Assembly: GCA_013397865.1 (NCBI GenBank)
Contig: VZTI01003647.1
Span: 1,098,340 to 1,162,339 of the forward strand
Direction of reading: 5' to 3'
Source of the DNA: Struthidea cinerea
Taxonomy: Eukaryota; Chordata; Aves; Passeriformes; Corcoracidae
DNA length: 64,000 bases
Part shown: one piece after another, positions 58,083-64,000 of the stretch
How the letters are laid out: each line of letters begins with the position of its first letter
How positions within the stretch are numbered: the first letter of the stretch is position 1
Position numbers and translations under genes: made by a program
Notes under the pieces: generated by a model
Database searches by the model: none
Told to the model about the DNA's origin: nothing
The model's input: only the letters and a program-made list of their open reading frames with translations

Positions 58083-61000
58083 GTGGGCACGGCGTGGCGC
58101 GGTGTGACATCCCTGGCACGGCTCGGTGTGGCATGGTATCCCTGGGCAGTAGTGGCACAGCGTGGCATCCCAGGGCAAGGGTCAGTCAGGGTCAGCATCT
58201 CTGGCTATAGCGGGGTTTAACGTCCCAGAGCTTTGCAGGGCATCTGAGGGCATGGCTCAGCATGGGTCAGCATCCCTGGCCTTAGCATCGCATGGTGAGG
58301 AATCCCAGGGCAGGGGCCAGCATGGCTTAGCATCCCTGGGCACAATACAGCATCTCTTGTCCTCACAGCATGGCATCCCTGTGCACAGTGCAACATGGCA
58401 CAGCATCCCTGGCAATGGCATGGCACAGCACTGCATGGCATCCCAAAGCATGGCTCAGCATGACACAGCATCCCTGGGAATGGCATGACGTGGCATGGCA
58501 CTGCATCCCGAGGTGTAGCTCTGTGTGGCACAGCATTCCTGGGTACAGCCTGGTGCAGTTCAGCATCCCAGGGCAAGGCTGGGCACAGGGCACGGCTCAG
58601 CTCAGGATGGCCTGGCTCAGCCTGGCTTGACTCAGTTGAGCAGCACAGCACACCATGGCTGGCTGCAGGGTTTGGCTTGGCTCAGCCCAGCATGGCATCC
58701 CTGAGCATGGCACAGCCAGGGCTGGCTGGGTTTGACTTGGCACAGCGTGGCATGACTGGATGTAGGGCCTGGCTTGTCTGAGCCTGGCATGGCCACACTG
58801 GACTTAGGGCAGAGCTCAGTGTGGCACAGCTTGGCCCAGATGGGCATGGTCCAGCGTGGTGTGGCATGGCCGGGCACTGCTCAGCTCGATGTTCCATGGC
58901 ATGGCTTGGCACAGGGCAGGCTTTGGCACAACATGGGCCAGGTTAGCCAGGCATGGCCTGCCCTGGCACGGCACTTCGGGTGCAGCACGGCCGAGCCTAG
59001 CATGGAACCAGCTTGGCATGGCAAGGCTTGGCACAGCCCGGGCCTGCACAGCTTAGCAAGGCACAGCTCAGCATGGCATGGGTGTGCTCAGCCCGGCTGG
59101 GCATCCTGGGACACAGTATGGCATAACCTGACCCCGTGCAGTTGGGCATGGCCTGGCAGCTGGGCATGGCTCCCTGCTGCTCTCCCTGCCTGCTGCTGCT
59201 GCTGCCAGACCCTGGGGACATTTTCCAGCTCTCTTCTTCCCGCTGGTTCCCGTGTTCCCTGGGGCCTTTTTCCGGCTCTGCCTGGTTCATGGGGGCATGG
59301 TTGAGCCAGGGCACTCATGCCATGAGGGGACAGGGACACAGAGCTGTCCCACCTCTGGTCACACATCAGCCTGATGCACCTCGGCGTGGTGGGCACCAGC
59401 ACCCACCAGGTGCCACGTCCTGGGGGGGCTGCAGGCATTTTGTGCCCCCTTCTCTCCTTCGGGGTAGAGCTGTGGCCGAGCTGCTTGGGCAGTCACCTGC
59501 TGGGAGCTCAGGGCTGGGTACCAAGGCTCCCCAGCTGCTCTTTGGGGGCTGCAGGTTGGAAGTCAGGCCAGCTGTCATCTGCTGCTGCCCAAGTTGATGA
59601 AAGTGTTGGGATTCCAGCCTGAGGTGGGCATCGGCTGATGGGCTCGAAGATGCCCAGTCAGGCCCTTTGTCCATTAGCAAAGCCCCAGTTCACAGCTGGT
59701 GTCCCAACTCCTGCCAGAATTAGCAGCAACAGCTTAAAGGCTTTGATTTACTGGGAGCTGGAAAAATACAGATGAGGCCCCTCCGGTTTCCAAGAACACG
59801 CGTGCGAGCGCTGCCATTCCTGCGGACAGAGCCAGCGCTTCCTCCATTTCCACGTGATCTCCTTCCTGGCAAGCTGCAGGCCTGCGGGGTGCGAGTGGTT
59901 TACCTGCCGTGAGGGGTGGCAGCTGAAATCCCCTGGCCAGGAGCAGTGGGAGAGGGGAGAGCTGCTGGAGGCACGCGCCAAGAACGGCCGTGGGGATGCT
60001 GGTGGCATCGTCCCTTCTTTGCCAGCACTTGTGTCTCCTCCCTGCCATGTGCATCCTGCTTATATCCATGTTTCCGAGTTGTAGCTCGCTTCTCCTGACG
60101 CTGGAGCAGGAGGTGGCTGGTGTGGTGCCCTGGCTCCAGCTGGGCAGAAGCCCAGAGCACACGCCTCTCGTGCTCCAAAAAATGGTGGAAGATTTGCCTA
60201 GTTTCTCCAGCAAGGAGCTGAAAACTGGGCTGGGCTGCAGCAGAGTGCTGGCTTGTGCCATCTGTGCTAAAAATTCAGGCATTTTAGGACTTAGGGTGAA
60301 AATAAAGCCCTAACCTAAGGGATTGGCACTGCCCATCTTGCCATGAAGCTCTCCTCTGCTTGGGAGTGGATGAATCAGACTTATTTCCTAGGATTCACCC
60401 AAATAGCTGCAAATGAATATTTTTTTCATGTATTCATCAGCGCCAGCTAAAACCTAGTGTGTATTTAGAGCAAGATGAGGATTTTTGGGGGTGGGAGGGC
60501 TTTGGTGACGTTCTGGCACGAGCCAGACGTGTGTGGTGCTCCTACGCCCATGTAATGCACGCTGGGTTTGGGAGCTTCCCAGCAGCGCTCCAGCAGTGCC
60601 AGCTCACGTCCCATCTTTCCTCGGCTGCCATAATAAAACCTACTTGTTTAAGCACACTTCACCCATTTCTCTTTGCGGCCCAGATTTGTGCAAGGCTCCG
60701 CTTCCCTCCTCCCGCTCTGGGTGTACTGGGCAGGCTGGGATCTCCTCTTGCCCCTGCTCTCAGGCCCGTGCATCTGCTGTGACCCCCCTGAACGGGTTAT
60801 TCCAAGCATTTTCCCCAAAAAGGGCTGTTTCTCATGTGCGGGTTGGCAGCCTGGCGAGGGAGGAGGTGTCCCGGGTGTCCTTGCCCCGTTGTGCTGCTGC
60901 TGAGCCGTGCGATGGAGAGCAGCTCGCAGCCCTGCTCAGCAGGCTGGAAAATGTGAGATGTGATACGGCAGCAGCTGCGGAGGGACAGGCAGACAAAGAG

Positions 61001-64000
61001 TGGGCACGGGAGGGTTTGGAGCGAGGGGAGGGGATGCCTGCGAACCCTTTCCTCTCCTCTCCGCGGGCAGGGGTTTAGGCAAGAGCTGTGTAACGCTGGG
61101 AGCGCAGTCCTGCCTGCCCTTTCCTGCTGCCTGTCCCCCTCCTGCTCCCTGCCCTGAGTCATCCCACACCCCTTGGGGCTTGCTCGCATTTCCCAGCTCT
61201 GTGGAGAGGCATTCAGAGCGGCCGGGTGCCTTGTTTCCCCCAAGGCAGTCATGCCAGCAGCAAGGGCTCTCGGAGAGCATCCCACAGGGACATTAGGGCT
61301 GCATCTGGGCAGCCTGGCTGGCACTGAGCCCCTGCTCTGCTGCTGCCCAGATCCTGCCTGGCCAGAGGGGCACGGACCATGCCTGGGAGTCCCAGCAACC
61401 ACCTGCAGAGCTGGGGAGCGGGACTCTGTCAAGCCTGGAAGGGGTTTTGCAGCCTCGCGCCTTTTCGGGTGGTGCACAGCATGGGTTGGGCTGCAGAGAG
61501 CCCCCAGCTGTTTGCCTGGTAATTTATGGGGGCAGGTGTAAAGCTGAGAAATGTTGATTTTTCCCTCACTCCCATTGCCAAGGGGGAGCTGCCACGCCAG
61601 CCAGGGGCAGGGATCAGCGCACAGGCTGCTGCACTGAGCTCCAGCGTGACGTGGGGGGAAGGATGGCCGGTGTTTGCTGTCAGAGCTGGGCTAGAGCTGC
61701 CCTTAATGCACCCAAAGAAACTCCCGTGTGTGACACGGGTGTGCCTTGCCCATCCCTCCACCCATTACACACTGGCATGGGCTTGTGGTGCGCTGCATTT
61801 TCTGGGTTCCCCTTGCTGGCAGGGAACATGCCTGAGCACCCTGGGCAGTTTCCTTTAAAAATCCCCTCTGATTTTTTTTTTCCCTCCGCCTAGCAAATTC
61901 TAGCATAATTCCCTGTGCTGCCTGACGGGCGCTCAGAGTTAATTGAAAGCTGCTGCTTTTGTGCTGTAATCTCGGAGGAAGCCGTGCTTGTTGCTCTCCT
62001 GCACGGTAATCCCTGTCTTTGCAGGGGGATCGCAGCGAGCCGCAGGCACGCTCGCTGCCAGCGCGGCCCCAGCCCCGCACAAAGGCGGCTCTGCCAAACA
62101 GCCAGGCGGCTGCCACCCTTCCTCCTCCTCTGCTGAGGCTCGGGGGTGCAGCTGGAGGGTGCAGGCAGGGCTGTGCCCCCCAAAAGGCTGCTGGAAGGAC
62201 AGGCGGCTGCTGCTTGGCTGTGCCTCAGAGCCTGGGGCTGCCAAAGCGGGGGGTGCGTGCTGCCGGCGGCACCACAGCCAGCCGTGGCTGCGCTGCAGGA
62301 GCCTGTTTCGTGTCCCTTGCTGCTTTCTGCTTCTTGGAGATAGCAGGTCCTGCTGGGGTTGTGCAGTGTGTGTGCCCTGCTCTGCTCGGAGCTTGCTGTG
62401 TTCTTGCAGGCGCCAAAGTCAGCATGCAACTCCCCTTGGGCTGGAGATCCGAGGGTTTAATTCTGCTTCCGCAGCCTGTAACGGGTCTGGTGTGCATTCT
62501 GAGGTGTGCTCTGCCATCTCCACTGGTCCCTCTCCTGCCCTGTCACTGCTCAGGGTCATCGCCCTAAAGCTCGGCCCTTCCTGAAAGAGCTGATGTCCTT
62601 CAAGTGGACGTGTGGAAACAGCTGTTGCCTCCTCCTGCTCTGAAAATGCATGGTTTCTTTCTCCTGAACTGGAAACAGGCAGTTCGCATCCCACCTTTCC
62701 GCTTCTTAGTTTCCTTAATAATCTCCCCAGGGAGAGACAGTGTCTCCGAGGTTTGTGCGGAGGAGGTTGAAGGTAGATTGTCTCTCGAGCTCCTCCACCG
62801 AGCATAACCTGGCTCCTGCAGCCGCGGAATGGGGTGTTTGCTTCTGCACACAGTCCCTGGGGCATTCAAATGAGTCTGCCTGGACTGCGGATTCCCAGCG
62901 TTTTTTCCAAGACAGGGGATTTCTAGTGTAAAAACACCAGGAAATCTTTGCTGCTACAGAGATGGGATGGGATGCCGTGGTGGGTGATCCTGGAGGACAA
63001 AGCAGGGGAGGAGCCCATGGGTGCTGGGAGGCTGTGACCGCAGGGGGATGGGCACCCGGTTGTTTACAGGACAAGTGGCCCAGCATGGCAGTCCCCAGGG
63101 GCATTTGTGTTGGAGAGGAGTCATTTATCTCCTCCTCGGTGTTGCCCACCTGTCACCATTTCACGCTTCATTTAACATCACTTACAGTGCTCCATGCTCA
63201 CAGTGCCACCCCTGAATTTGGGATGTTTCTGTGGGGTTTCTCCCTGGCTCCTGGCTCTGCTCCCACCTTAATCCAAACGGATATTCTGCTGAGTTGGGCA
63301 TCAGCTCCAGAAAATGTGCAGGTGCAAAGGGTGAGGCTCCATAGCTGTCATGGACCCCTGAAGCTGTGAGGGGACGCCAGTGCACCCCACATGCTGCCTT
63401 AGCAGATCAGCTCTGTCCTCCAAGCTCTCTTCCAGTTCGCTGGCGTTTTTCCACTCTCCAATCCTAATCCCTTTACTGTGGCTTAGCAGCACGGCTCGCC
63501 TCCATGGGGCAAACTGGGGCAGGCTGCGCGCCTGCCAGGCTGCACCCACTCCGAGGGTTTATTGGCATTGAGGGACGTGGGTGAATTCCTGCAGCTGGAG
63601 CAAAGACAGGCACCGCTTTCCCATCCCCCCCAGTGCTGCAAATCCCCCCAGCCCCACTCCATGGCTGCACTTCCAGGCTTTGCCCAGGCTGGACATGCTG
63701 GACGCGGCCTCCCCCTAAAATAACGGTTGCTACAACCCAAAGCATAAACAAGCAGGAGCTCTTAGCAGGGCAAGCCCAGGCTTCCTTCCAGCACATGCGA
63801 GATTTGGTTGGGTTTTTTCCAAGGTCCCTGCTCCCTGCCCTGCTCAGCTGCTGCCTGGGAAAGCCACATGGCAAATGAGAGCTGGAATGGTCAACACTGA
63901 AGCAGGATTGCAGTTGTATTCCAGCCACGATTCGCCTGACTTTGGCAGTGAAAGGCCCTTTTCCCCTACCCGCTGCAGTGCGCCTGCTCACCTGCAATCC
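58083..64000 (+). other. intron 1 of the MTCL-family gene (partial)
   Basis: It begins with the donor GTGGGC at 58,083. No sequence resembling the expected next exon, which should continue the coiled coil, occurs before the window ends. The first kilobase is a minisatellite; the rest is GC-rich unique sequence without recognisable exons or transposons. Confidence 0.75.
58100..59170. repeat. degenerate intronic minisatellite (GGCATGGCACAGCATCCCTGG type)
   Basis: About 1.07 kb built from two recurring modules, GGCAYGGC(A/T) and CAGCATCCCTGG(GCA), in irregular order, on average about 20 bp apart and often paired as units of about 40 bp. Purity is highest at 58,240-58,580 and decays toward 59,170, where only GGCATGGC/GCTTGGCACAG modules remain. 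It explains the peptide-repeat open frames on both strands here, which are not genes. Confidence 0.8.

Larger units (their letters stand above)
56385..58120. promoter_or_regulatory. CpG-rich promoter region around the MTCL-family first exon
   Basis: From about 56,390 ('gaggccgcggcggccgtg') onward, and on both sides of the gap, CpG density is high. A CACCC/SP-type 'gggtgggcggagggg' lies at about 57,201-57,215, and no TATA box is visible. This fits a TATA-less CpG-island promoter for the exon at 57,690-58,082. The transcription start is probably within or near the gap. The limits are compositional estimates. Confidence 0.55.

Noticed and set aside
56739..58220. Frames of 233-493 codons spanning the N run
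   Set aside because: Continuity through 397 unknown bases is meaningless. Only 57,690-58,082 is supported by family similarity.
58162..59304. Repetitive-peptide frames on both strands after exon 1
   Set aside because: They reflect the intronic minisatellite; there is no splice or homology support.
1..64000. tRNA, rRNA, snRNA genes, CRISPR arrays, bacterial-type operons
   Set aside because: No box A/box B pairs, no rRNA-like blocks and no regularly spaced direct repeats with unique spacers were seen. The context is vertebrate.

Overview
The window looks like vertebrate nuclear DNA from a bird, most probably a songbird. It carries many 3' ends of CR1 LINEs, several short solo LTRs, no Alu/L1-type repeats, long stretches without coding signal, and only one convincing exon. 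The species call is inference from repeat style; no species-specific marker was available.

Layout. Positions 1 to about 56,300 are intergenic. I find no coding exon or structural RNA that I can support there. The region is repeats set in unique sequence: (i) about 13 recent CR1 tails on both strands; (ii) three strongly decayed ancient CR1-like reverse-transcriptase remnants, all antisense (about 7,860-8,925, 14,020-14,400 and 39,540-40,075); (iii) three solo LTRs of about 372-383 bp, all in minus orientation and each flanked by a 6-bp target-site duplication (947-1,329, nested inside a CR1; 6,183-6,559; 43,367-43,738), the last two from one family; (iv) a probable ERV1-like LTR (about 6,581-7,064, minus) and a probable ERVL-like LTR (about 30,741-31,135, plus); (v) a 2.4-copy tandem array with a 185-191 bp unit (14,778-15,237); (vi) a diverged 68-bp repeat pair 3.2 kb apart (22,417 and 25,636).

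From about 50 kb onward GC content rises. A strong CTCF-like motif lies at 51,156. A perfect (CATC)n array of about 569 bp (about 142 units) lies at 55,081-55,649. A CpG-rich block with a roughly 27-bp minisatellite (about 56,665-57,060) leads into a 397-bp assembly gap (57,293-57,689).

The gene. Directly after the gap, on the plus strand, is the 3' part of a first coding exon (57,690-58,082). It encodes an acidic/serine-rich segment that ends in LLRELEDLRSENDYLK at a consensus donor. This is the hallmark entry into the coiled coil of the MTCL (SOGA) microtubule-crosslinking family, most likely MTCL2/SOGA1. The rest of the window (58,083-64,000) is intron 1, and its first kilobase is a degenerate CAGCATCCCTGG/GGCATGGC minisatellite. 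The next exon is not in the window.

I did not find a new biological system. The most notable items are the tandem repeats packed around the first exon of one gene, the nested and paired solo LTRs, the small 190-bp tandem array and the fossil LINEs. Many long open frames near 55-59 kb come from stop-free tandem repeats or from the N run and are not genes.
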